A DNA stretch of 64,000 bases from Streptomyces griseicoloratus (lineage in GTDB: Bacteria; Actinomycetota; Actinomycetes; Streptomycetales; Streptomycetaceae), in contig NZ_JACVQF010000224.1 in assembly GCF_014534645.1 (NCBI RefSeq), positions 62,001-126,000 on the forward strand, in the 5' to 3' direction. Positions 51,260 through 59,692 of this stretch are shown piece by piece. How positions within the stretch are numbered: the first letter of the stretch is position 1; every line of letters starts with the position of its first letter. The position numbers were made by a program, and so were the translations under genes. The notes beneath the pieces are model-generated. The model worked only from the letters and a program-made list of their open reading frames with translations, was not told the origin of the DNA and ran no database searches.

Positions 51260-51449
51260 GGTTGTCCATGGTAGGGCCTGCGGGACGGGTGCCCTTCCGC
51301 TGCGCGGCGGGGGGTGGGGGCGTGGTGGCGAGGTGTGTCCGGTGCCCGGCGCCGGTGCGGGCCGCCGTGACGGCGTGGGGTCCTGCGTTCGTCGGTTGCC
51401 CGGCGTCGTGGCTGAGGGCGGGTGGGTGGCGCGGCCCGGCGCCGACGGG

Positions 51450-51537
51450 GTGCCTCCCCCAGAGGGGGTACCCCCAGCGCCCACCCGTGCCGCCCCTGGG
51501 GGTACCTCCCAGGCCGTTCAGGCACTGGGGGAGGCAC
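51450..51537. repeat. Nested inverted-repeat element
   Basis: GTGCCTCCCCCAG at 51450-51462 is exactly complementary to CTGGGGGAGGCAC at 51525-51537. Between them are two more inverted units, GGGGGTACCCCC and CTGGGGGTACCTCCCAG. It lies in the 476-bp gap 51260-51735, which has no gene. Confidence 0.65.
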
Positions 51538-51657
51538 GACTGCCCGTGGTTGCGGCGGCGCGACTGCCCGCGGTTGCGGCGGCGGGGTTGCCCGTGGTTG
51601 CGGCAGCGTGACTGCCCCGTGGGTTCGGTGGTGTGACTGACCGTGGTTGCGGTGGGG
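51537..51657. repeat. Five tandem 24-25-bp repeats
   Basis: Units of the form CGACTGCCCGTGGTTGCGGC plus four bases start at 51537, 51561, 51585, 51609 and 51634. They diverge gradually towards the 3' end and adjoin the inverted-repeat element. No gene is supported across them. Confidence 0.75.
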
Positions 51658-51735
51658 CGATTGGGTGGCTCTTCCGTGGTCACGAGGGGGTGGGTGGCGG
51701 GGTTCGGGGGTGGGGGGCGTGGAACACTGCACGGC

Positions 51736-52530
51736 ATGCGACGCCTGTTCCCTGTGACCGATCAGACAGCAGAGCGGGACTCCGGCGGGACCGACCGGGA
51801 GTGGAGCCTCGCCGAGCTGGCCGCCGCCTACGCCTACCCCGAGCCCGGCGAGCGGGACGGGCGGCCGGGGGTCTGGCTGCGGGCCAACATGGTCTCCACG
51901 CTCGACGGCGCCGCCCAGCACGACGGCCGTTCGCAGCCCATCTCCAGCGCGGCCGACATGCGGATCTTCGGCACGCTGCGGGCGCTGGCGGACGTGGTGA
52001 TCGCCGGCGCCGAGACGGTGCGGCAGGAGGGGTACCGTCCGGCACGCGCGCGTGCCGAGTTCGCGGAGCTGCGGCAGGCGTCCGGGCAGGGCCCCGCGCC
52101 GGTGATCGCCGTGGTCAGCGCGAGCCTGGAGCTGGACTTCTCCCTGCCGCTGTTCACCTCGCCGCTGGTCCCGACCCTGATCCTGACCGGCGCCGCGGCG
52201 GCCCCGGACCGGATCGCGGCCGCCGAGCGGGCCGGCGCCCGGGTGGTGGTCGCCGGCGACGGCGTCGGCGTGGACCCCGCCCGGGCCGTCCGCGCGCTCG
52301 CCGAGCTGGGCCACACCCGGCTGCTGACCGAGGGCGGGCCGCGCCTGCTGGGGCAGTTCGTCGCGGCCGGCGTGCTCGACGAGCTCTGCCTGACCGTCTC
52401 CCCGATGCTCACCGCGGGCGACGCGCAGCGGATCGCCGGCGGTCCCTCGGTCGGGGTTCCGAGGCGTTTCGCGCTGGCGTCCCTGTTGGAGGAGGAAGGT
52501 TTCCTCTTCAGCCGGTACCGGCGTGACTGA
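51736..52530 (+). CDS. RibD C-terminal domain (pyrimidine reductase family) protein
   Basis: A 264-residue protein. WLRANMVSTLDGAAQHDGRS, DMRIFGTLRALADVVIAGAETVRQEGYRP and LLTEGGPRLLGQFVAAGVLDELCLTVSPML match the dihydrofolate-reductase-like fold of RibD C-terminal domains, which reduce a pyrimidine in riboflavin synthesis with NADPH. It lacks the deaminase half of RibD and is outside a rib operon, so it may act on another substrate. The ATG has only a weak ribosome site. Confidence 0.85.
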   Translation: MRRLFPVTDQTAERDSGGTDREWSLAELAAAYAYPEPGERDGRPGVWLRANMVSTLDGAAQHDGRSQPISSAADMRIFGTLRALADVVIAGAETVRQEGYRPARARAEFAELRQASGQGPAPVIAVVSASLELDFSLPLFTSPLVPTLILTGAAAAPDRIAAAERAGARVVVAGDGVGVDPARAVRALAELGHTRLLTEGGPRLLGQFVAAGVLDELCLTVSPMLTAGDAQRIAGGPSVGVPRRFALASLLEEEGFLFSRYRRD

Positions 52531-52734
52531 ACCGGGCCGGGGCACTGGACCGCACATCGGTTCGACGGTTACCGCACATCCGGGAATCGGCGGAATCCCT
52601 CGTTCCGTTTAGTCCGCGCCGGGCACACTGAAACCGGCAGTACCCGTGCGATCACGGGGCAGGATGGTTTCCGCAGGGCCCGGTGCGGCCCCGCGGAAGG
52701 TGGGCCCACGGGCCCTCGAAGGAAGGGGCGCCTG

Positions 52735-53208
52735 GTGTTCACAAGCGTTTTGATGATCGAGAAGGCCCTGACGTCCGCCGACGTGGAGTTCGTCACCACC
52801 TTGCACGGCGACGAGCCGGTCGCCTTCCACGTGCTGCTCCAGCCGCGCGGCGACCAGGCCGACCGGCTGCTGCGGGCCATCGACGACGTCGCCCTCGGCG
52901 AGCTCGACGAGGCCGTCCGCGAGGGCGAGACACCGGAGGGCGAGGAGGCGCTGACCGTCGGCCAGCGGGCCCTGGAGGTGTCCCTCACGGCCCTGCGCGC
53001 GGCCGGCGCCCGGGCCGAGGGGCGGCTGGTCGAGGAACACCCGCTGGACGAACTGAAATCCCTGGTCGTGGAGACCGGGGCCGACGAGGTGATCGTCCTG
53101 ACCGACCCGCACTACGTGGAGGAGTTCTTCCACCGGGACTGGGCCTCACGGGCCCGGCACAAGGTCGGCGTACCGGTCCTGAAGCTGTTCTCCCACAGCA
53201 AGGCATAG
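52735..53208 (+). CDS. Universal-stress-protein-like protein
   Basis: A 157-residue protein, GTG start six bases after AAGGAAGGGG. The strand-helix layout and ELKSLVVETGADEVIVLTDPHYVEEFFHRDWASRARHKVGVPVLKLF resemble the C-terminal half of USP-type nucleotide-binding folds. The usual Gly-x2-Gly-x9-Gly-Ser/Thr ATP motif is missing. Homologues are sometimes labelled indole-3-glycerol phosphate synthase, but the barrel and catalytic residues of that enzyme are absent. It ends two bases before a mobile-element-like repeat. Confidence 0.6.
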   Translation: MFTSVLMIEKALTSADVEFVTTLHGDEPVAFHVLLQPRGDQADRLLRAIDDVALGELDEAVREGETPEGEEALTVGQRALEVSLTALRAAGARAEGRLVEEHPLDELKSLVVETGADEVIVLTDPHYVEEFFHRDWASRARHKVGVPVLKLFSHSKA

Positions 53209-53209
53209 G

Positions 53210-53392
53210 CTAGGGCCCGCCTGACACATACCCGTCTGCTTCGCGACGCCTGGCACGCACGCTCGCCGCGTTGCCGAAACGCCCACGTGGCTCCGCCACG
53301 AGGGCGTCCCCGGCGCCTTGCGATCGCACGCGCCAGACGCCGCGAAGCCCGCCCTCCGGGCGGACGACGGGTATGTGTCAGGCGGGCCCTAG
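53210..53392. mobile_element. MITE-like element flanked by CTAG
   Basis: A 175-bp element (53214-53388) begins GGCCCGCCTGACACATACCC and ends with the exact complement. Terminal repeats are 23 bp, or 27 bp including the flanking CTAG on each side. The interior continues as imperfect inverted sequence around a central stem (CGTGGC, TCC, GCCACG), so the whole forms one long hairpin. No transposase is encoded. CTAG target duplication is typical of IS5-group elements. Confidence 0.75.
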
Positions 53393-53494
53393 GCCAGCGC
53401 TCCCGCGCCGGGGGCGCGGACCGTCCTACCCGGCCGTCGGCACCCGCTGCCGACGCACCACCCGTCACCGTCGCACCACTGGGGAGAACAGCGC

Positions 53495-54892
53495 ATGGCA
53501 CCCGGCCTTCCTACCGCCATGGACCGACCGCACTTCATCGGCATCGGCGGCGCCGGGATGTCGGGCATCGCGAAGATCCTCGCGCAGCGCGGCGCCGCGG
53601 TGGCCGGCAGCGACGCCAAGGAGTCCGCGACCGCCGAGGCGCTGCGCTCGCTGGGCGTCACCGTGCACATCGGGCACGCGGCGGAGCACCTCGCCGACGA
53701 CGCGAGCTGCGTGGTCGTGTCGTCGGCGATCCGCAAGGACAACCCGGAGCTGGCGCGCGCAGCCGAGCTGGGCATCCCCGTCGTCCACCGCTCCGACGCC
53801 CTCGCCGCCCTGATGGACGGCCTGCGCCCGATCGCGGTGGCCGGCACCCACGGCAAGACCACCACCACCTCCATGCTGGCGGTCTCCCTGTCCGAGCTGG
53901 GCCTGAACCCGTCGTACGCGATCGGCGGCGACCTCGACGCGCCCGGCTCCAACGCCCTGCACGGCGACGGCGAGATCTTCGTCGCCGAGGCGGACGAGAG
54001 CGACCGCAGCTTCCACAAGTACGCGCCCGAGGTCGCCATCGTCCTCAACGTCGAGCTCGACCACCACGCCAACTACGCCTCCATGGACGAGATCTACGAG
54101 TCCTTCGAGACGTTCGCCGACAAGATCGTCCCCGGCGGCACGCTGGTGATCGCCGCCGACCACGAGGGCGCCCGGGAGCTGACGCGGCGGCTGGCCGGGT
54201 CGGTGCGGACGGTGACGTACGGGGAGGCCGAGGACGCCGACGTACGGATCCTGTCGGTGGTCCCGCAGGGCCTGAAGAGCGAGGTGACGGTCCTGCTGGA
54301 CGGCGCCGAGCTCACCTTCACGGTCTCCGTCCCCGGCCGCCACTACGCCCACAACGCGGTGGCCGCCCTCGCGGCGGGCGCGGCCCTCGGCGTCCCGGCC
54401 GCGGAACTGGCCCCCGCGCTGGCGGCCTACACGGGCGTCAAGCGACGCCTCCAGCTCAAGGGCGAGGCGGCGGGCGTCCAGGTCATCGACTCCTACGCCC
54501 ACCACCCCACCGAGATGACGGCCGACCTGGAGGCGATGCGCGCGGCGGCCGGCGACGCCCGCATCCTCGTCGTCTTCCAGCCGCACCTGTTCTCCCGCAC
54601 CCAGGAGCTGGGCAAGGAGATGGGCCAGGCCCTGTCCCTGGCGGACGCCTCGGTCGTCCTCGACATCTACCCCGCCCGCGAGGACCCGATCCCCGGCGTC
54701 ACCAGCGACCTGATCATCGAGGCGGCCCGCGCCGCGGGCGCGGACGTCACGCCGGTCCACGACAAGGCGGAGGCCCCGGCGGTGATCGCGGGAATGGCGA
54801 AGGCCGGCGATCTCGTTCTCACCATGGGCGCGGGCGACGTCACCGACCTCGGACCGCGCATCCTGGACCAGCTGTCGAGCAAGGCGAAGTGA
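53495..54892 (+). CDS. murC: UDP-N-acetylmuramate--L-alanine ligase
   Basis: A 465-residue enzyme with GGGGAG before the ATG. N-terminal Rossmann motif FIGIGGAGMSGIAKIL, P-loop AVAGTHGKTTTTSM, the Glu/Asp segment VAEADESDRSF and LNVELDHHANY, and the C-terminal domain IDSYAHHPTEM and VVFQPHLFSRT are all intact. It adds L-alanine to UDP-MurNAc using ATP in the cytoplasm, the first peptide step of peptidoglycan. It sits outside the main division cluster, as is usual in Streptomyces, and is followed after 14 bp by msrB. Confidence 0.97.
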   Translation: MAPGLPTAMDRPHFIGIGGAGMSGIAKILAQRGAAVAGSDAKESATAEALRSLGVTVHIGHAAEHLADDASCVVVSSAIRKDNPELARAAELGIPVVHRSDALAALMDGLRPIAVAGTHGKTTTTSMLAVSLSELGLNPSYAIGGDLDAPGSNALHGDGEIFVAEADESDRSFHKYAPEVAIVLNVELDHHANYASMDEIYESFETFADKIVPGGTLVIAADHEGARELTRRLAGSVRTVTYGEAEDADVRILSVVPQGLKSEVTVLLDGAELTFTVSVPGRHYAHNAVAALAAGAALGVPAAELAPALAAYTGVKRRLQLKGEAAGVQVIDSYAHHPTEMTADLEAMRAAAGDARILVVFQPHLFSRTQELGKEMGQALSLADASVVLDIYPAREDPIPGVTSDLIIEAARAAGADVTPVHDKAEAPAVIAGMAKAGDLVLTMGAGDVTDLGPRILDQLSSKAK

Positions 54893-54906
54893 GGGGCTGA
54901 GGACTC

Positions 54907-55314
54907 ATGGCGTACGACGTCGAGAAGCCGGACGAGCAGTGGCGCGCGGAGCTGTCCCAGGCCGAGTACGCCGTGCTCCGCCAGGCCGCCACCGAACCCG
55001 CGTTCACCGGTGAGTACACCGACACCAAGACCAAGGGCGTCTACTCCTGCCGCGCCTGCGGTGCCGAACTGTTCACCTCCACCACCAAGTTCGAGTCCCA
55101 CTGCGGCTGGCCGTCCTTCTACGACCCGAAGGACACCGACGCGGTGGAGCTGATCGAGGACCGCTCCCACGGCATGGTGCGCACGGAGGTGCGCTGCGCC
55201 CGCTGCGGGTCCCACCTCGGGCACGTCTTCGAGGGCGAGGGCTACCCGACCCCGACGGACCAGCGGTACTGCATCAACAGCATCGCGCTGCGGCTGGAGC
55301 CCGAGGAGGGCTGA
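54907..55314 (+). CDS. msrB: Peptide methionine-R-sulfoxide reductase
   Basis: A 135-residue enzyme. Four zinc-binding Cys are in CRACG and CARCG. The core SHCGWPSFYDP and GHVFEGEG leads to the catalytic RYCINSIAL with the redox Cys. It reduces methionine-R-sulfoxide in proteins, drawing electrons from thioredoxin. It forms an operon with murC. Downstream lies a 336-bp stretch with a gene-like remnant. Confidence 0.96.
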   Translation: MAYDVEKPDEQWRAELSQAEYAVLRQAATEPAFTGEYTDTKTKGVYSCRACGAELFTSTTKFESHCGWPSFYDPKDTDAVELIEDRSHGMVRTEVRCARCGSHLGHVFEGEGYPTPTDQRYCINSIALRLEPEEG

Positions 55315-55315
55315 C

Positions 55316-55585
55316 CGGAGCCGGGGAACCGGCAAAGCCCGTATCAGCGCCACGCGCCGCCGCACCGGACTGGCCGCCGCGCAGTCGGCGGCCCGGCCGG
55401 CCGAAGCCGCCGCCGGCCTGCTCACCGACCCGGCGGTCGCCACGGTCCGGCCGTGCGACGCGGAGGACGGCGTCCTGCTGTTCCTGCCGTCCATCGGCGC
55501 CGTCGCCGGTGCCCGGCCGCCCGCGTCCCAGCGGATCACCCGCCCGGGCGGAACGATCAGCCGGTCCGGTGGGTGTGCCGTCTAG
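55316..55585 (+). pseudogene. Gene-like remnant, possibly of an HhH/IHF-like protein
   Basis: No start codon is visible, but codon third positions stay G or C throughout and the frame ends at a TAG (55583). The translation includes AAAGLLTDPAVATVRPCD and LLFLPSIGAVAGARPP. It loosely recalls the helix-hairpin-helix (LPGVGxVRA) of actinobacterial integration host factor-like proteins, with key Gly residues changed. It may be a decayed gene. The rest of the gap 55315-55650 holds only the ABC operon leader. Confidence 0.35.
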
Positions 55586-55650
55586 ACTCTCCCGGCAACG
55601 ACCCGCGCGACCCGGCCAGACTTCCGCCCACCCGAAGGGTTTTCGGCGTT

Positions 55651-56775
55651 TTGATACGGATGGAATCAGTCACCAAGCGGTATCCGGACGGCACGGTGGC
55701 GGTCGACCGGCTGTCGCTGGAGATACCCGACCGCTCGATCACCGTCCTCGTCGGCCCCTCGGGCTGCGGGAAGACCACGACCCTCCGCATGATCAACAGA
55801 ATGGTCGAGCCCAGCGAGGGCACCATCCTCCTCGACGGCGCGGACATCCAGCAGCAGCCGGTCACCACCCTGCGCCGGTCCATGGGGTACGTCATCCAGA
55901 ACGCCGGGCTCTTCCAGCACCGGACGATCCTCGACAACATCGCCACCGTGCCCCGCATGCTCGGCTGGGGCAAGCACAAGTCCCGGGCGCGGGCGGCGGA
56001 GCTGATGGAGCGGGTGGGCCTCGACGCCTCCCTCGGCAAGCGGTACCCGTACCAGCTCTCCGGCGGCCAGCAGCAGCGCGTCGGCGTGGCCCGGGCGCTC
56101 GCCGCCGACCCGCCGGTGCTGCTCATGGACGAGCCGTTCTCGGCGGTCGACCCCGTGGTGCGCAAGGGGCTGCAGGACGAACTGCTGCGGATCCAGGAGG
56201 AGCTGGGCAAGACCATCGTCTTCGTCACGCACGACATCGACGAGGCCATGAAGCTGGGCACCCGGGTCGCCGTGATGCGCACCGGCGGCCGGCTCGCCCA
56301 GTTCGCACCGCCGGCCGAGCTGCTGTCCGACCCCGCGGACGCCTTCGTGGAGGACTTCCTCGGCGCCGACCGCGGCATCCGGCGGCTGTCCTTCTTCCCT
56401 TCCGCCGGCCTGGAGCTGACGACCGGTCCGGTCGTGCCGGCCGACGCCGGTGCCGAACGGATCGCCGCGTCCGACGCGCCCTACGTCCTGGTGACCGACG
56501 CGGCCGGCCGTCCGCTCGGCTGGAGCGACCCGCGCGACCTGACCGCCGGTGACATCACCCCGGAAGGGCTGCTGCCCTACGGGCGGCCGTTCGTGCCGGG
56601 CACCGACTCGCTGCGCGCCGCCCTCGACTGCGCGGTGCTGTCGCCCACCGGCTGGGCCGTCGCCGTGGACACCGACGGCCGGGTCGTCGGCGTCGCCTCG
56701 CAGGCGGCCATCGGCGAGGCGATCCGCGACGCCCACGCCGCCGGACGCGCCGACGACGCCAGGGTCGCCCCGTGA
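55651..56775 (+). CDS. Osmoprotectant ABC transporter ATPase (OpuC/ProV type)
   Basis: A 374-residue ATPase. TTG at 55651 gives the usual [14 protein letters not shown] opening and follows GAAGGG by 11 bases; ATG at 55660 is the alternative. Walker A is [18 protein letters not shown], signature [15 protein letters not shown], Walker [14 protein letters not shown]-loop [14 protein letters not shown]. Residues from about 255 form a CBS-like regulatory region. It energises uptake of glycine betaine, choline or similar solutes. First of four genes; its stop overlaps the next start. Confidence 0.93.
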   Translation: MIRMESVTKRYPDGTVAVDRLSLEIPDRSITVLVGPSGCGKTTTLRMINRMVEPSEGTILLDGADIQQQPVTTLRRSMGYVIQNAGLFQHRTILDNIATVPRMLGWGKHKSRARAAELMERVGLDASLGKRYPYQLSGGQQQRVGVARALAADPPVLLMDEPFSAVDPVVRKGLQDELLRIQEELGKTIVFVTHDIDEAMKLGTRVAVMRTGGRLAQFAPPAELLSDPADAFVEDFLGADRGIRRLSFFPSAGLELTTGPVVPADAGAERIAASDAPYVLVTDAAGRPLGWSDPRDLTAGDITPEGLLPYGRPFVPGTDSLRAALDCAVLSPTGWAVAVDTDGRVVGVASQAAIGEAIRDAHAAGRADDARVAP

Positions 56776-57476
56776 ACGGCTTCTTCGACATCCCCAGCGA
56801 CCTCCAGCACAGCTGGTGGGGCCTGATCGGACTGCATCTGCGGGAGGCGCTGCTGCCGGTGCTGGCCGGCCTGCTGCTCGCCCTGCCGCTCGCCCAGCTG
56901 TGCGTGCGCGTGCGCTGGCTGTACCCGCCCGTGCTGGGCCTGACCACCGTCCTGTACGCCGTCCCGTCCCTGGCCTTCTTCGTCGTCCTCATCGACTACA
57001 CCGGCCAGACCGAGCTGACGGTGATGATCCCGCTGGCCGTCTACAGCCTGGTGGTGCTCGTCCCGGCGATCGTCGACGGCGTGCGCTCGGTGCCCGAGGA
57101 GACCCTGGCCGCGGCGAAGGCCATGGGGTTCGGACCCGTACGGCGTTACGTGCAGGTGCAGTTGCCGATCGCCGTGCCCGCGATCCTCGCCGGGCTCCGG
57201 GTGGCCACCGTCTCCAGCATCTCCCTGGTCAGCGTCGGCACGCTGATCGGCAACCAGGGCGCCCTCGGCAACCTGCTCGCGGACGCCCAGAAGTACGACC
57301 GGCCCGAGCTGGCCGTGAACTCCGTGATCACGACGGCCGTCCTGGCCGTCCTGTGCGACGCCGCGCTCGTGCTGGCCCGCAACCTGCTGACCCCGTGGAT
57401 GCCGCGCGGCACACGCACCCGGCCGAGGCGGGCCGGGCGGCGGGAGCTGCCCGAGGCGGAGAAGGCGGCCCGGTGA
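56772..57476 (+). CDS. Osmoprotectant ABC transporter permease 1
   Basis: A 234-residue permease, GTG start overlapping the ATPase stop by four bases. The BPD-transport motif is seen in VDGVRSVPEETLAAAKAMGFGPVRRYVQVQLPIAVPAILAGLR, the EAA loop that contacts the ATPase. Six hydrophobic segments are present, and the C-terminus is basic. It pairs with the next gene as a heterodimeric channel. Confidence 0.92.
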   Translation: MNGFFDIPSDLQHSWWGLIGLHLREALLPVLAGLLLALPLAQLCVRVRWLYPPVLGLTTVLYAVPSLAFFVVLIDYTGQTELTVMIPLAVYSLVVLVPAIVDGVRSVPEETLAAAKAMGFGPVRRYVQVQLPIAVPAILAGLRVATVSSISLVSVGTLIGNQGALGNLLADAQKYDRPELAVNSVITTAVLAVLCDAALVLARNLLTPWMPRGTRTRPRRAGRRELPEAEKAAR

Positions 57477-58138
57477 ACGTACTGAACTTCGTCAACGCCT
57501 TCTTCAGCGACGGCGCCCACTGGCACGGCTACGACGGCATCCCGCAGCGCCTGCTCGAACACGTCCGGTACTCGCTGCTCGCCCTCGCCCTCGCCGCCGC
57601 GATCGGCCTGCCGGTCGGCCTGCTGACCGGCCACACCGGGCGCGGCGGCAACGCGCTGGCGTTCATCGCCACGGCCGCCCGGGCGCTGCCAAGTTTCGGC
57701 CTGCTGGTGCTGATCGTCATCCTCATGGGCTTCGGACTGCTGCCCGTGATGATCCCGCTGGTCGTCCTCGCCGTGCCGCCGATCCTGGTCACCACCTACG
57801 AGGCGGTCCGTTCCGTCGACCCCTCACCGGTGGACGCCGCCCGGGGCATGGGCATGCGGGAGTCGCGGATCCTGTTCCAGGTCGAACTGCCGGTGGCGCT
57901 GCCGCTGATCCTGAGCGGGCTGCGCTCGGCGGCCGTCCAGATCGTGTCGACGGCCACCATCGCCGCGTACGTCAGCCTCGGCGGCCTCGGCCGGTACATC
58001 GTCGACGGGCTCTACCAGCGCGACTACGAGAAGGTGGTCGGCGGCGCGACCCTGGTGGCCGTCCTGGCGCTCGTCACCCTCGCGGTGTTCTGGGCGGCGG
58101 GCCGGCTGGCGGTGTCGCCCGGGGTGCGCAGGCGCTGA
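57473..58138 (+). CDS. Osmoprotectant ABC transporter permease 2
   Basis: A 221-residue permease, GTG start overlapping the previous stop (GTGA). The EAA loop reads TTYEAVRSVDPSPVDAARGMGMRESRILFQVELPVALPLILSGLR. Membrane segments such as LLALALAAAIGLPVGLLTG and FGLLVLIVILMGFGLLPVM are present. Coupled overlaps through three genes indicate a single translational unit. Confidence 0.92.
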   Translation: MNVLNFVNAFFSDGAHWHGYDGIPQRLLEHVRYSLLALALAAAIGLPVGLLTGHTGRGGNALAFIATAARALPSFGLLVLIVILMGFGLLPVMIPLVVLAVPPILVTTYEAVRSVDPSPVDAARGMGMRESRILFQVELPVALPLILSGLRSAAVQIVSTATIAAYVSLGGLGRYIVDGLYQRDYEKVVGGATLVAVLALVTLAVFWAAGRLAVSPGVRRR

Positions 58139-58227
58139 CCCCCGGGCCGGGCCGCGCCGGCCGTGTGCGGGAAACCGTAACCAGGCCGTTGTTGACTGAC
58201 CGACAACCGGCTGGATTGGATCGGTGG

Positions 58228-59184
58228 ATGACTTCTACCGCGAAGAGCAGCTGGTCCAGGACGAGGCACACCGGCGCGGCGGCCGTCGCGCTCACGGCCG
58301 CGGTGGCGCTGCTCGCGGGCTGTTCCTCCGACGGCACCTCCGACGACCCGCTGGCGGGCGAGAAGGCGGACGCCGGCACCGTCGTCGTCGGCTCGAACAA
58401 CTTCGCCGAGAGCACCCTGCTCGCCGACATCTACGGCGAGGCGCTCAAGGCCAAGGGCCTGAAGGTCACCTACAAGCACAACATCGGCAGCCGGGAGACG
58501 ACGTACGGCCTGATGAAGAACGGGTCCGTCACGGTCCTGCCGGAGTACAACGGCTCGCTGCTGGCCTATCTCGACTCCGGGGCCGAGCAGAAGTCCGCCG
58601 AGGCGGTGAACGAGGCCGTCAGGGCCAAGCTCGACGAGAAGCTGACGCTGCTGGACTCCTCGCCCGCGGAGGACAAGGACTCGGTGAGCGTCAACGCCGA
58701 GACCGCCGAGAAGTACAAGCTCACCTCCTCGTCCACGCTCGCCGACCTCAAGGAGATCGCGCCGGACCTGGTGATCGGCGGTTCGCCGGAGTTCCAGACC
58801 CGGCAGCAGGGCCTGAAGGGCCTGAAGTCCGTCTACGGCCTGGAGTTCAAGTCCTTCAAGGCGCTCGACGCGGGCGGGCCGCTCACCCAGGCGGCGCTGG
58901 CCGACAACACCGTTCAGGCGGCGGACATCTTCACCACGGACCCGACCATCGTCAAGGAGAAGTTCGTCGTCCTGAAGGACCCGGAGAACCTGTTCGGGTT
59001 CGCGAACGTGACCCCGCTGGTCCACAAGGACGGGCTGCCCCAGAAGGGCGTCGACGCGCTCAACGAGGTCTCCGCCAAGCTGGACACCAAGACGCTCCTC
59101 GACCTCGACGCGCAGGTCCAGCTGGAGAAGAAGGACCCGCTGGACGTCGCCAAGGAGTGGCTGAAGTCCGCCGGTCTGCTCTGA
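58228..59184 (+). CDS. Glycine betaine/choline-type substrate-binding lipoprotein
   Basis: A 318-residue protein with a lipoprotein signal (AAAVALTAAVALLAGCSS). The mature part has the OpuAC/OsmF pattern: GTVVVGSNNFAESTLLADIYGEALKAKG, VTYKHNIGSRETTYGLMKNGSVTVLPEYNGSLLAYL and VQAADIFTTDPTI. It captures quaternary amines outside the membrane and delivers them to the two permeases. It follows them after 89 bp, where a small inverted repeat (GCCGTTGT / ACAACCGGC) may stabilise or separate messages. Confidence 0.93.
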   Translation: MTSTAKSSWSRTRHTGAAAVALTAAVALLAGCSSDGTSDDPLAGEKADAGTVVVGSNNFAESTLLADIYGEALKAKGLKVTYKHNIGSRETTYGLMKNGSVTVLPEYNGSLLAYLDSGAEQKSAEAVNEAVRAKLDEKLTLLDSSPAEDKDSVSVNAETAEKYKLTSSSTLADLKEIAPDLVIGGSPEFQTRQQGLKGLKSVYGLEFKSFKALDAGGPLTQAALADNTVQAADIFTTDPTIVKEKFVVLKDPENLFGFANVTPLVHKDGLPQKGVDALNEVSAKLDTKTLLDLDAQVQLEKKDPLDVAKEWLKSAGLL

Positions 59185-59200
59185 CCGCGGGGAACGCCGT

Positions 59201-59231
59201 CGCCCCGCCCCGGTCCCCCGGGGCGGGGGCG
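59201..59231. terminator. Bidirectional terminator between convergent genes
   Basis: CGCCCCGCCCCGG, loop TCCC, CCGGGGCGGGGGCG: a stem of 13 bp with one bulge, between the binding-protein gene and the convergent DUF6114 gene. Confidence 0.75.
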
Positions 59232-59233
59232 GA

Positions 59234-59692
59234 TCAGGCGGGTTCGCCGGCCGGCGGCGCCGGCGGCAGCGGGGAGCCCTGGGCGGCCCGGGCCTCCTTC
59301 CTGCGGCGCCGGCGCGCGCGGCGCGGCTCCTGGTCGGGCAGCCACCCGAAGACCAGGCAGCTGCCGACGCAGCCCAGGAGGAGCCCGACGAGGAACCCTC
59401 CCAGGTTGGAGGTCAGCCACGTGCCCAGGGACGCCAGTACGCCGAGCAGTGAGTAGAACAGACGCTGGGCCGGGTTGACGAGGGTCAGCAGGCCGCACAG
59501 CAGCATCAGGACCGGCAGGAGATAGCCGGCCACGCCCTGCATGCCGACGTGCAGGACGACCTTCAGCGATGCCTTCATCGTGAACAGGACCTCGGCCCCG
59601 CCCAGGGCGAGCAGCAGCCCGCCCCAGAACGGCCGGCCGGACCGCCAGTGGCGGAAGGCGGACCGAAAGCCCCTGCGCCGGTCGGCCGCCAT
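59234..59692 (-). CDS. DUF6114 membrane protein
   Basis: A 152-residue protein whose ATG overlaps the stop of the upstream gene (TGATG). It has about four hydrophobic segments (PFWGGLLLALGGAEVLFTM, MQGVAGYLLPVLMLLCGLLTL, LFYSLLGVLASLGTWL and GFLVGLLLGCVGSCLVFGWL) and a basic, Pro-rich tail. DUF6114 and DUF6230 genes occur together in Streptomyces; the function of the pair is unknown. Confidence 0.8.
   Translation of the reverse strand: MAADRRRGFRSAFRHWRSGRPFWGGLLLALGGAEVLFTMKASLKVVLHVGMQGVAGYLLPVLMLLCGLLTLVNPAQRLFYSLLGVLASLGTWLTSNLGGFLVGLLLGCVGSCLVFGWLPDQEPRRARRRRRKEARAAQGSPLPPAPPAGEPA

Noticed and set aside
51537-51657. CRISPR array
   Set aside because: The 24-bp units are directly adjacent with no unique spacers and diverge progressively, so they are a tandem repeat.
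52735-53208. Indole-3-glycerol phosphate synthase
   Set aside because: Too short for the 250-residue barrel and missing its catalytic Lys and Glu motifs; a USP-like fold fits better.
53271-53813. Open frame inside the MITE-like element running into murC
   Set aside because: It crosses the inverted repeats and enters murC out of frame. The product is Arg/Pro/Ser-rich, and there is no transposase motif.
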